From assembly GCA_900552135.1 (NCBI GenBank), contig URYN01000017.1, positions 1 through 15,871 of the forward strand: a stretch of DNA of 15,871 bases, written 5' to 3'. The translations under genes were made by a program, and so were the position numbers. Below are positions 1 to 6,042 of this stretch, in pieces; positions within the stretch are counted from its first letter, which is position 1, and each line of letters opens with the position of its first letter. This stretch comes from an uncultured Clostridium sp. Lineage in GTDB: Bacteria > Bacillota > Clostridia > TANB77 > CAG-508. The notes under the pieces were generated by a model. It had not been told where the DNA came from, did not search any database, and was given only the letters and a program-made list of their open reading frames with translations.

Positions 1-39
1 TGACAGAGCAACAATTGTAATTCCTTTTTCTTTCTTCAT
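1..39 (-). CDS. Partial CDS, prepilin-like N-terminus (runs off the left edge)
   Basis: Only the first 13 codons are in the window; they read MKKEKGITIVALS from an ATG at 39-37. An ideal ribosome site (AAGGAGG at 55-49) lies 9 nt upstream, so the start is well supported. A short basic stretch followed by G-I-T and a hydrophobic run resembles type IV prepilin or pseudopilin leaders of Clostridia, which are cleaved after the Gly by a prepilin peptidase. The usual Glu at position +5 after the cleavage site is not present here (the residue is Ala or Leu). With so few residues an ordinary signal peptide or membrane anchor is equally possible. That a gene starts here is fairly secure; the pilin call is inference. 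Confidence 0.5.
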   Translation of the reverse strand, partial: MKKEKGITIVALS

Positions 40-226
40 TATAATAAACCTCCTTTTTTTTATGCTTAATCCTTTGTATATTATAAAATTTTTATATCAA
101 ATTATACGCCAAAAAGACAAGAATAGCCCTTTTAGACTACTCTCGTCTCAGTATTACCATTATTTTTTTGTATGCTAAATAAACCTTAGCAACAACTGCT
201 AATTTTTCTGTTCCGTAAAATATACA

Positions 227-246
227 GTGTGTGTGTGTGTGTGTGT
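227..246. repeat. (GT)10 dinucleotide microsatellite
   Basis: Ten uninterrupted GT units, bounded on each side by TACAG (TACA immediately before, ACAG immediately after with a shared T). It lies in non-coding DNA about 190 bp from the leftward partial gene start and about 240 bp from the DUF4364 start. Alternating purine-pyrimidine tracts of this length can slip in replication and can adopt Z-DNA. No function can be assigned from the sequence. Confidence 0.95.
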
Positions 247-403
247 ACAGCCACAACGGTTTGCTGTTTTATTCATTTTGTTTTTTCTGCTCCTTTTTTC
301 TTTTGCATTTTTGATACTTTGTATAATTTATAATAACATATCGAATATTTTATTTCAATAGCTTTTAATTATTTTCATACGCGATTTTTTATAATTTTTA
401 CAC

Positions 404-431
404 TTGATTTTCGCAATATCTATGATATAAT
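404..431 (+). promoter_or_regulatory. Predicted sigma-A promoter of the DUF4364 gene
   Basis: TTGATT (404-409), a 16-nt spacer and a perfect TATAAT (426-431). Transcription would begin near 438, giving a leader of about 50 nt before the TTG start at 489. Confidence 0.6.
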
Positions 432-488
432 ACTGCTATCAAATATTTACTTATACTTTGATAATTTTTAATATGGAGTTGAATTAAT

Positions 489-1022
489 TTGAAACTAACA
501 TCTGATGATGAAACACTTGCCGAGAACAAAGTTCTTATTTTGTATGTATTAGAAAAAGCCGGCAAACCACTAACAAATGATGTATTATATAAAATAGTTT
601 TAGCAGCTGTTCAAATGAATTATTTTTATTTTCAACAGTTCGTACTAGATTTAATTGAAGTAGGATATATTCTATCTTTTGAGAAAGAAGAGCAAACTTT
701 ATACCAAATAACAGATTCGGGTAAGACTACATTAGATTTAACTTTGGACCTTCTTCCCGGAATTATAAAGCTTAAGGCTGATACAAATTTAAAACCTATT
801 TTAGACACTGCCGAAGAAGAGCAATCTATTGTTGCAGAATACACGCCAATTAGTGAAGATCACTATATTATAACCTGCAAAGTTGTTGATAATAATGAAA
901 CTGTATTTGAAGTAAAAACATTCGCTGGTTCTCGTGAACAAGCCAAAGATATTGTTGACAATTGGCAAAATAATGCTGATACAATTTATCCTAAAATATT
1001 AGATATATTAACCAAGAAATAG
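489..1022 (+). CDS. DUF4364 family winged-helix protein
   Basis: A 177-residue soluble protein that matches the DUF4364 family of Firmicutes in length and pattern. The N-terminal part (about residues 12-90) reads as a winged helix-turn-helix, with an ENKVLILYVLEKAG opening and an MNYFYFQQFVLDLIEVGYI segment typical of the family. A beta-rich C-terminal half follows (about 110-175). The function is not established; the fold suggests DNA binding or regulation, and it probably acts in the cytoplasm. The start is a TTG at 489, chosen because GGAG (475-478) lies 10 nt upstream and no ATG fits. It is transcribed alone, from the promoter at 404-431 to the terminator at 1049-1080. The TAG stop falls at the junction of a 20-nt tandem duplication. 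Confidence 0.85.
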   Translation: MKLTSDDETLAENKVLILYVLEKAGKPLTNDVLYKIVLAAVQMNYFYFQQFVLDLIEVGYILSFEKEEQTLYQITDSGKTTLDLTLDLLPGIIKLKADTNLKPILDTAEEEQSIVAEYTPISEDHYIITCKVVDNNETVFEVKTFAGSREQAKDIVDNWQNNADTIYPKILDILTKK

Positions 1023-1040
1023 ATATACTAGCTAAGAAAT
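1001..1040 (+). repeat. 20-nt imperfect tandem duplication across the DUF4364 stop codon
   Basis: Positions 1001-1020 and 1021-1040 are adjacent copies that match at 17 of 20 bases, each running from AGATAT to AAGAAAT. The TAG stop (1020-1022) is formed at the junction, so the second copy is untranslated. Confidence 0.8.
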
Positions 1041-1048
1041 AAAAATTG

Positions 1049-1080
1049 CCCAAGAGATTCAAACTCTCTTGGGTATTTTT
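1049..1080 (+). terminator. Rho-independent terminator after DUF4364
   Basis: A perfect 9-bp stem, CCCAAGAGA (1049-1057) with TCTCTTGGG (1065-1073), 7-nt loop, then TATTTTT. On the other strand the hairpin is followed by CAATTTTT, so it may also work against leftward transcription from proS. Confidence 0.88.
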
Positions 1081-1127
1081 ATAAATTTTTAAACATTTTT
1101 ATCTTACTGATGTTTTACATAATATTA

Positions 1128-1184
1128 TTCGCCCAAAAAAGGGCGTCCCTATTGGGCGAAAAGGGCTTTTCTCATTGGGCGAAA
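1128..1184 (-). repeat. Iterated TTCGCCCAA hairpin cluster behind proS
   Basis: A GC-richer patch just past the proS stop. On the minus strand TTCGCCCAA occurs twice (1183-1175 and 1160-1152), 23 nt apart, and its complement TTGGGCGAA once (1136-1128). Either copy can form a perfect 9-bp stem with the complement. The loop of the nearer pairing holds a mini-hairpin, AGGG-ACG-CCCT, followed by T residues. The patch probably terminates the scpB-proS transcript, but the final tail (TAATATT) is not a classic T run. Confidence 0.55.
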
Positions 1185-1199
1185 TTTTCATCTTATTAT

Positions 1200-2528
1200 C
1201 TATTTTACATATTTTCTTGCATTGTTCATTTTTACAAATTCGTTTACTAATTCGTCTTCTGTGAATGTTTTCTTTTCTCCTGTTTTAGTGCTTTCAATTT
1301 CGAAGCTTCCTTCTTGAGCCTTGTTTCCAAGTACAAGCATGTATGGTGTTCCAAACATGTAGCAATCCTTTATTTTGGCACCTAACATTCCTTGAGCTCT
1401 ATCGTCTATTATAACAGGAACTCCCGCTTCCATTAATTTGTTGTAAATTCTTTCTGCAACTTCCTTTTTATCGTCTACTGCAACTATTTGTAACAAATAT
1501 GGTGCAACACTTACTGGTAATGAAATTCCCATTGGTTCTCCGTTTTTTCCATTTACAACATTTTCTTCGTAAATTGTTGCAACTGTTCTACTTACACCAA
1601 TTCCATAACAGCCCATGTATAATAATTGCTCATTTCCATCTTGGTCGATGTATTTTGCATTCATCGATTCTGTATATTTTGTTCCTAATTGGAATATGTG
1701 TCCTAATTCGATTGATTTTTTAGCTACTACATTTTCTTTATCCTGAACCCCGTATTTTTCTTTTAGGTATTCGTCTGCATCTTCTCTTTCTAGAATTTCT
1801 GTATTAAAAGCGACTCCTGTTGCCTTGTCTACTAATATTGTGTCTTCTCCGATTGGCGATTCTAACATGAATTCTTCTGATAAGTTTCCACCCATTGCTC
1901 CGCTATCTGCCGCAACTGGTTTTGCATTTAGTCCTAATATTTCGAATATTTCTAAGTATGCTTTTCTAATTTTTTGGTATGTTTTAGCACATTCTTCAGC
2001 GTTTAAATCAAAGCTGTATGCATCCATCATTGGGAATGTTTTTCCTCTTAATAAATATCCTCTTGTACGAATTTCGTTTCTGTATTTTTCTCCAATTTGG
2101 TATAGTGTAACTGGCAAGTTTTTGTATGAACTTATTCTGCCTCTTACAAAGTCTGTAACAGCTTCTTCTGCTGTTGGAGCCATTACAAAGTCTCCCTTGT
2201 CTGTTTTAACAGAAAGCATAACACCTTCTTCTATGTATTTAGAAAGTCTTCCTGACTCTTCCCAAAGTTTTGCTGGTTGCAATGTTGGAAGTAATATTTC
2301 TATACAACCATATTTGTCTAGAATTCCTTTAATAACACTTTCTACATTTTCTCTTAATTTTAATGGTACATTATTGTACGCATAAATTCCTGTTCCATAT
2401 TGTACTAATTGGTTTGTTTGTAATAATATATCTTGTGCTGGATAGCTTTTATCTAAATTATTTACTCTTATTGTTCCTAATCCTGTTTGTGATAATCTCA
2501 TATTTATTTTTGTATGACTTTTTGCCAT
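1200..2528 (-). CDS. proS: Proline--tRNA ligase, short form without the INS editing domain
   Basis: This class II aminoacyl-tRNA synthetase charges tRNA-Pro in the cytoplasm. Its 442 residues contain motif 1 (about 78-94, ending in LWEESGR), motif 2 (about 148-173, with R150 and E152 in YRNEI and the DAYSF end) and motif 3 (GCYGIGVSR at 306-314), followed by an anticodon-binding domain (about 345-440). Typical bacterial ProS is about 570 residues, with a roughly 180-residue INS editing domain between motifs 2 and 3. Here only about 50 residues (222-270) join GAMGGN to the IELGHIFQLGTKY block, so the deacylase is missing, as in the short alphaproteobacterial enzymes. The start has AAGGAG only 3 nt upstream. 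An internal Met10 (MRLSQ) matches the usual family start but has no ribosome site. It lies 102 nt downstream of scpB with no clear promoter between, so co-transcription is likely. Confidence 0.93.
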   Translation of the reverse strand: MAKSHTKINMRLSQTGLGTIRVNNLDKSYPAQDILLQTNQLVQYGTGIYAYNNVPLKLRENVESVIKGILDKYGCIEILLPTLQPAKLWEESGRLSKYIEEGVMLSVKTDKGDFVMAPTAEEAVTDFVRGRISSYKNLPVTLYQIGEKYRNEIRTRGYLLRGKTFPMMDAYSFDLNAEECAKTYQKIRKAYLEIFEILGLNAKPVAADSGAMGGNLSEEFMLESPIGEDTILVDKATGVAFNTEILEREDADEYLKEKYGVQDKENVVAKKSIELGHIFQLGTKYTESMNAKYIDQDGNEQLLYMGCYGIGVSRTVATIYEENVVNGKNGEPMGISLPVSVAPYLLQIVAVDDKKEVAERIYNKLMEAGVPVIIDDRAQGMLGAKIKDCYMFGTPYMLVLGNKAQEGSFEIESTKTGEKKTFTEDELVNEFVKMNNARKYVK

Positions 2529-2630
2529 ACGCTCCTTACATAATAAATTTAGGTTTTTTAGGTGCCCATAAACCTTTTCTTAAATAACAATCTGTGTGTA
2601 TGCAACTACTTTTCTAGCTTTTTTTATATG

Positions 2631-3305
2631 TTATTTTTCTTTTATTATATCCTCATTTTCCCTTTCGGGCATTGGAGCCTCCATTTGTATTTCATCTGTA
2701 TTTTCTTTTGTGTTGCCGTCTGTACTATTAACCTTAGATTTTTCCTGTTCATTCATTACATCTTCAATTACAATTTGTTCGTTTTCATCTAATTTATATC
2801 TTGGTAAATCAGGAAGCTCTTCTAAAGAAGAAATTCCAAACATCTTCAAGAAATTCTCTGTTGTTGAATACATCGTTGGTCTTCCTGGTAAATCAGCCTT
2901 TCCAACATTTTCGATTAAGTTATATTCTAATAATTTATAAATTGTACCATCTGAATTAACTCCTCTTATTGCCTCTATTTCAGCTCTAGTAATCTTTGGA
3001 TTATATGCAATTATTGCAAGAGTTTCCATAGATGCATTTGAAAGATTTGGTTTGCTTCTCTTATCAAATATTGGGTACAAATACTCGTACATTTCTTTTT
3101 TAGTTGCAAGTTGATATCCATCTTCAACTTTAATTATTTCTATTCCACGATTTTCACATTTATAGTCATCTTGCATTTTATTTATAATTGAAATAACTTC
3201 GTCAGAAGATATTTCTAATATTGCCATAAATTCATTAATTTTTATTACTCTACCTGCAGCAAATAAAATTGCCTCAATTATTGCCTTCTGTTTTTCTAAA
3301 TTCAT
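2631..3305 (-). CDS. scpB: Segregation and condensation protein B
   Basis: ScpB is the kleisin-associated subunit of the SMC-ScpA-ScpB condensin, which compacts and separates the chromosome. The protein has 224 residues. Two winged-helix domains span about residues 1-80 and 85-165. The second carries the family pattern ETLAIIAYNPKITRAEIEAI (94-113) and the GRPTMYSTT / FLKMFGISSLEELP region (about 141-165). The C-terminal 50-60 residues are acidic, polar and probably disordered. The partner gene scpA normally lies directly upstream. Here the upstream neighbour is a divergent small gene, so scpA must be elsewhere. The leader has AAGGGAA before the ATG and its own promoter at 3365-3337. Confidence 0.93.
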   Translation of the reverse strand: MNLEKQKAIIEAILFAAGRVIKINEFMAILEISSDEVISIINKMQDDYKCENRGIEIIKVEDGYQLATKKEMYEYLYPIFDKRSKPNLSNASMETLAIIAYNPKITRAEIEAIRGVNSDGTIYKLLEYNLIENVGKADLPGRPTMYSTTENFLKMFGISSLEELPDLPRYKLDENEQIVIEDVMNEQEKSKVNSTDGNTKENTDEIQMEAPMPERENEDIIKEK

Positions 3306-3336
3306 TCTTCTATTCCCTTCTATACATTACATCAAT

Positions 3337-3365
3337 ATTTTACTACATTTGGCAATCTTTTTCAA
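3337..3365 (-). promoter_or_regulatory. Predicted sigma-A promoter of scpB-proS
   Basis: Minus strand: TTGAAA (3365-3360), 17-nt spacer, TAAAAT (3342-3337). The distance to the scpB ATG at 3305 leaves a short leader of about 25 nt. Confidence 0.55.
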
Positions 3366-3430
3366 TGTTTTTCAGCTATATTTTTCAAGGTACAATTTTT
3401 CCCCCCGAACCAAATTGTATCTCTTTTTCC

Positions 3431-3459
3431 TTGTGCACTCCTAAAAATTATGATATAAT
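3431..3459 (+). promoter_or_regulatory. Predicted sigma-A promoter of the 51-codon gene
   Basis: TTGTGC (3431-3436), a 17-nt spacer and a perfect TATAAT (3454-3459). It is divergent from the scpB promoter and leaves a leader of about 85 nt before the ATG at 3551. Confidence 0.6.
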
Positions 3460-3550
3460 ACATATGGTTTTTAAAAGAGATTTAGTTTAAAAATTTTATA
3501 TATTTTGCATTGCTCTTATTAGCAAACAAGGAAAGGAATGGGTACTAACA

Positions 3551-3706
3551 ATGGAAAACGGAAATAAAAAGGAAATTACAGTTATTTCAGGAGATGGAAA
3601 GAATTTAAATATCTCTCCTGTTTCAGATAATTTAGATATTGCAAAGCCTGATGAAGAAACAAATTCAAAGAAAAATGTTATAATTCCACCAGAAAAAAAG
3701 AAATAA
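3551..3706 (+). CDS. Small 51-residue hypothetical protein
   Basis: ATG at 3551, TAA at 3704-3706; the product is a 51-residue polar protein. It opens MENGNKKEITVISGDGKN, continues through an NISPVSDNL segment and an acidic stretch (DEE at 34-36), and ends in IIPPEKKK. There is no membrane segment or cysteine. AAGGAAAGG lies about 13 nt upstream, a consensus promoter lies at 3431-3459 and a hairpin terminator at 3720-3743, so it is a complete transcription unit. The ITVISGDGKxLxISPV pattern feels familiar from clostridial small proteins of unknown role, but I cannot confirm a family. Its function is unknown. It lies between divergent scpB and convergent ssb. Confidence 0.7.
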   Translation: MENGNKKEITVISGDGKNLNISPVSDNLDIAKPDEETNSKKNVIIPPEKKK

Positions 3707-3711
3707 AGAAG

Positions 3712-3743
3712 CAAGAAAAAAGTGCCACGTTTTCGTAGCACTT
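3712..3743 (-). terminator. Terminator of the ssb-like gene, shared by the convergent small gene
   Basis: On the minus strand AAGTGCTACG (3743-3734) pairs with CGTGGCACTT (3729-3720) through 10 bp including one T-G wobble, loop AAAA, followed by a run of T. On the plus strand the same hairpin has a C-A mismatch and a CTTCTTTCTT tail. It is therefore best for leftward transcripts and weaker for the 51-codon gene. Confidence 0.85.
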
Positions 3744-3786
3744 CTTTCTTATCTTAAAGGAATTTATTTATGTTCATTTTATCTAA

Positions 3787-4503
3787 TTATATAGCCTCTT
3801 TATTTTCTTCTACTTCTGCAACTTCTTCTTTATTTTCAGCTTCTGCAGTAGAATCTTTCTTTTCTATTACTTCTAAGCTTCCTACTGAAACTTCGTAAGC
3901 AACTTTATTTTCAATAGTTCCATCTTCATGTTTCTTTTCATATTGTCTTGATTGGACTCTACCTACTATTTTTACTTCTGTTCCAACTTCCATATTTTCG
4001 CAGAATCTAGCTGTTCTTCCCCATGCAATACAAGGAATATAGTCTGATTTGCTATATGCTCTATTTACTGCTAACAATATATCTGCTATTTCTCTTCCAA
4101 ATGGTGTTTGACGATAAACTGGTTTTTTGCATATATAACCAATTAATGTTACTTCGTTTGATATAAAGTCTTTTCTTGCTTCTACTTCGCTTTCTTGGTC
4201 ATCTAATAATGTTACGTTTTTAGCAAATACTGTTAAAACTAATTTGTTCTTTCCTTCTCCATAACTGTTGTAAGATCTGAATTGACCTTCAACTGTTATT
4301 TTTGTATTGATTGGTAAGTCTCCATTTACCATTAATCTTTCTGATATTGTTATTGGTATAATATCAGCATTTCCACTTAAACGTGGTACACTTAAGTCAA
4401 ATATGTAGAATTTCTCTCCATATATTTCATGACTAAATCTTTTTTCACTAGTTACCTTTCCCACTAATATAATGTGGTTATTTTCTGAATAAACTGTATC
4501 CAA
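3787..4503 (-). CDS. Tandem OB-fold single-stranded DNA-binding protein
   Basis: This 238-residue protein has two SSB-like OB folds. The first (about residues 8-100) is divergent. The second (about 115-215) is a clear SSB domain with NEVTLIGYICKKPVYRQTPFGREIADILLAV split over 117-146, the IPCIAWGRTA strand (156-165) and a VGRVQSRQY segment (180-188). A Glu/Lys-rich tail ends in EENKEAI instead of the DDDIPF-type tip that housekeeping SSBs use to recruit repair and replication partners. It probably binds single-stranded DNA in the cytoplasm. The start is a TTG at 4503 with GAGGAGG 9-10 nt upstream. It is a single gene with a promoter at 4601-4573 and the terminator at 3743-3712. Whether it is the main or an accessory SSB cannot be decided here. 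Confidence 0.85.
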   Translation of the reverse strand: MDTVYSENNHIILVGKVTSEKRFSHEIYGEKFYIFDLSVPRLSGNADIIPITISERLMVNGDLPINTKITVEGQFRSYNSYGEGKNKLVLTVFAKNVTLLDDQESEVEARKDFISNEVTLIGYICKKPVYRQTPFGREIADILLAVNRAYSKSDYIPCIAWGRTARFCENMEVGTEVKIVGRVQSRQYEKKHEDGTIENKVAYEVSVGSLEVIEKKDSTAEAENKEEVAEVEENKEAI

Positions 4504-4572
4504 CTTTAATTTCCTCCTCTTACTTTTTTTAAAGTACTTGTATTTTTAGTTTTTTTCTAACTTACATTCTTT

Positions 4573-4601
4573 ATTATACTACCATTTTTTGGATTTGTCT
4601 A
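4573..4601 (-). promoter_or_regulatory. Predicted sigma-A promoter of the ssb-like gene
   Basis: Minus strand: TAGACA (4601-4596), 17-nt spacer, perfect TATAAT (4578-4573). The leader to the TTG at 4503 is about 60 nt. Confidence 0.6.
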
Positions 4602-4657
4602 CATAAAAAGTTGATTTTTTTGAATTTTTTATGATTTTTTTATAAAAAACTGCCTAT

Positions 4658-5155
4658 TTACCTAGCATACAAGCATGTTAAAGCAATAATTATCATAATA
4701 TTGTATATATTTACGTTCGATTTTACGTCTACTTTCACTTCTTGTGGAAGAATTTTTCTGCCATAAGCGCTTACAATTGTATTTTGAATGCAAATAAGCG
4801 CTTCATCTTCAAGAACACTAGATACTGTTATGTCGCTCTTCGAATTGTAACCAATAGTTATTATTTTTCTTCCTTCTATTTCTTCCTTTTCTTCTTTTGT
4901 CTTTCCAATAGATAACTTCTCATTAAAATCTTTATTATATATTAGATTCTTGGCATTAAAAATAATTTTATTCATAATTTCATTATTTTTTACTTCTTTA
5001 TTTATGATTAATGTTTCTAATTTTATATTTTTTATGTTCTCTATATTTTTTTCTTTTATATACATTATGTCACAGTTATTTACTATTTCTCCACTCATCA
5101 TCTTATTAAGTTCAATTTGACTTTTCGTGTCTGTAATTATTTCTATAAAAGGCAT
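4658..5155 (-). CDS. Hypothetical protein, 165 residues
   Basis: I do not recognise this gene with certainty. The N-terminal 90 residues are rich in Ile, Asn, Lys and Glu. The C-terminal part is better structured: GRKIITIGYNSKSDITVSSV (95-114), EDEALICIQNTI (116-127), ILPQEV (135-140) and a final hydrophobic stretch NIYNIMIIIALTCLY (149-163), which could be a buried helix or a single membrane anchor. This layout recalls a short clostridial family of unknown function, from memory only. The ATG at 5155 is fixed by an in-frame TAA 9 nt upstream. The good ribosome site (AAAGGAG at 5201-5195) is about 40 nt away and instead precedes a six-codon GTG minicistron and a hairpin. It lies 77 nt behind the PdaB-like gene with no terminator between, so it is probably in the same transcript. 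Confidence 0.6.
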   Translation of the reverse strand: MPFIEIITDTKSQIELNKMMSGEIVNNCDIMYIKEKNIENIKNIKLETLIINKEVKNNEIMNKIIFNAKNLIYNKDFNEKLSIGKTKEEKEEIEGRKIITIGYNSKSDITVSSVLEDEALICIQNTIVSAYGRKILPQEVKVDVKSNVNIYNIMIIIALTCLYAR

Positions 5156-5171
5156 TTTTTCTTATGTGATC

Positions 5172-5201
5172 TCAAGTTGCTTTTGTGATCACTTCTCCTT
5201 T
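5172..5201 (-). promoter_or_regulatory. Ribosome site, six-codon minicistron and hairpin ahead of the 165-aa gene
   Basis: AAAGGAG (5201-5195) is followed 2 nt later by GTG ATC ACA AAA GCA ACT TGA (5192-5172). GTGATC at the start of the minicistron can pair with GATCAC just past its end, forming a 6-bp hairpin before the true ATG at 5155. The arrangement could couple translation of the minicistron to the gene; this is inference. Confidence 0.35.
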
Positions 5202-5232
5202 AAAATATTTAGATTTGCAAAAATCTATAAAT

Positions 5233-5970
5233 TTAGCTTATAAGTTCTTGAACTGTTGTTATTTTATATCCACTTTTTTGTAAATTACTTATTATTCCTT
5301 CCAAGCTTGTTGCTGTATTCTTGGCTGAATTATGCATAAGTACTATACTTCCAGGTTTCAAGTTTTCATTTATTCTTTCAATCATTTCTTCCTCGTCTAA
5401 CCCATTATAGTCAAGTGAATCTATATTCCATCCGACTATTTCCAAGTTTTGATTTCTTGCCTCTTTTACTATTGTTTTATTATATTCTCCGTACGGAGCT
5501 CTAAATGTTTTTACTTTTTGATTTGTGATTTTATTTAGTATTTCTACTGATTCTTGTATTTCTTTTCTAACTTCTAAAACACTTTTTAAGTTTAAATGCA
5601 TGTAGTTATTTGATAGGCTTCCGACTTCGTTTCCAGAGGCAATTATTTTCTTAACCTTTTCAGAGTTTTCTTTTGCAATTTTTCCAGTTATATAAAATGT
5701 CGCTTTTGATTTCATTTTTGCGAGTATTTCTAATATACTTTCTATATTTTCTGCGTTTTCACTACAATTTATACTTAATGCAATTTGTTTTGTTGTAGTT
5801 TCTGACTTAAATATTGGCTCAAATATTTCGTTTTGTACACTTGCCTGAGTTTGTATTGTATTTTCAGGATTTTTGCTAATGCTCATAAACGATATAGAAA
5901 ACAAAATTGCTACTGTTCCTAATGATATTAAATATGAATTTATTTTTCTTTTATTGAAAACAAAAAACAT
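5233..5970 (-). CDS. PdaB-like polysaccharide deacetylase family protein, metal site degraded
   Basis: A 245-residue membrane-anchored or secreted protein with an N-terminal hydrophobic segment (about 12-32) followed by a NodB-homology domain (about 60-242). The family de-N-acetylates peptidoglycan or chitin-like polymers; the closest layout I know is PdaB of Bacillus sporulation. Motif 1, normally TFDDG or TFDIS, is SINCS (66-70). Motif 2, normally HxxxH, has Leu and Tyr at the His positions in GSLSNNYMHL (117-126); PdaB also lacks canonical His here. Motif 3 RAPYGEY (157-163), the DSLDY motif (184-188) and the LMH motif (H213) remain. With the motif 1 Asp and both metal His missing, ordinary Zn-dependent catalysis looks unlikely, so a binding or scaffold role is possible. 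The start codon lies in the stem of a 16-bp inverted repeat, with AAGGAGG in the loop. Confidence 0.82.
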   Translation of the reverse strand: MFFVFNKRKINSYLISLGTVAILFSISFMSISKNPENTIQTQASVQNEIFEPIFKSETTTKQIALSINCSENAENIESILEILAKMKSKATFYITGKIAKENSEKVKKIIASGNEVGSLSNNYMHLNLKSVLEVRKEIQESVEILNKITNQKVKTFRAPYGEYNKTIVKEARNQNLEIVGWNIDSLDYNGLDEEEMIERINENLKPGSIVLMHNSAKNTATSLEGIISNLQKSGYKITTVQELIS

Positions 5971-6015
5971 ATATATTGTTCCTCCTTTGTAATCGGTTTA
6001 ACAATATATATGTTT
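5965..6015 (-). promoter_or_regulatory. Perfect 16-bp inverted repeat enclosing a ribosome site and start codon
   Basis: Minus-strand arms AAACATATATATTGTT (6015-6000) and AACAATATATATGTTT (5980-5965) are exactly complementary, with a 19-nt loop. The AAGGAGG ribosome site of the PdaB-like gene (5987-5981) is in the loop and its ATG (5970-5968) is in the downstream arm. Folding in the mRNA would hide the start codon. It could alternatively be a DNA operator. Confidence 0.7.
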
Positions 6016-6042
6016 GTTTTTGTAATAATATTCATTTCAAGA

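Larger units (their letters stand above)
56..488. other. Intergenic spacer between divergent genes
   Basis: About 430 bases without a convincing gene on either strand. It separates the leftward partial gene from the rightward DUF4364 gene. The contents I can name are the (GT)10 tract at 227-246 and the promoter at 404-431. A weak ACAGC/GCTGT hairpin (247-267) just right of the GT tract precedes four T residues but is too short to call a terminator. No RNA gene is recognisable. Confidence 0.6.

Noticed and set aside
2529..2630. Possible T-box leader before proS
   Set aside because: No AGGGTGG-type T-box sequence or long structured leader in the 102-nt gap; only a weak AGGTTT/AAACCT pairing.
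4625..4657. Terminator after the 165-aa gene
   Set aside because: T-runs are present, but the only stem (TGCT with AGCA-like bases) is four pairs with a wobble.
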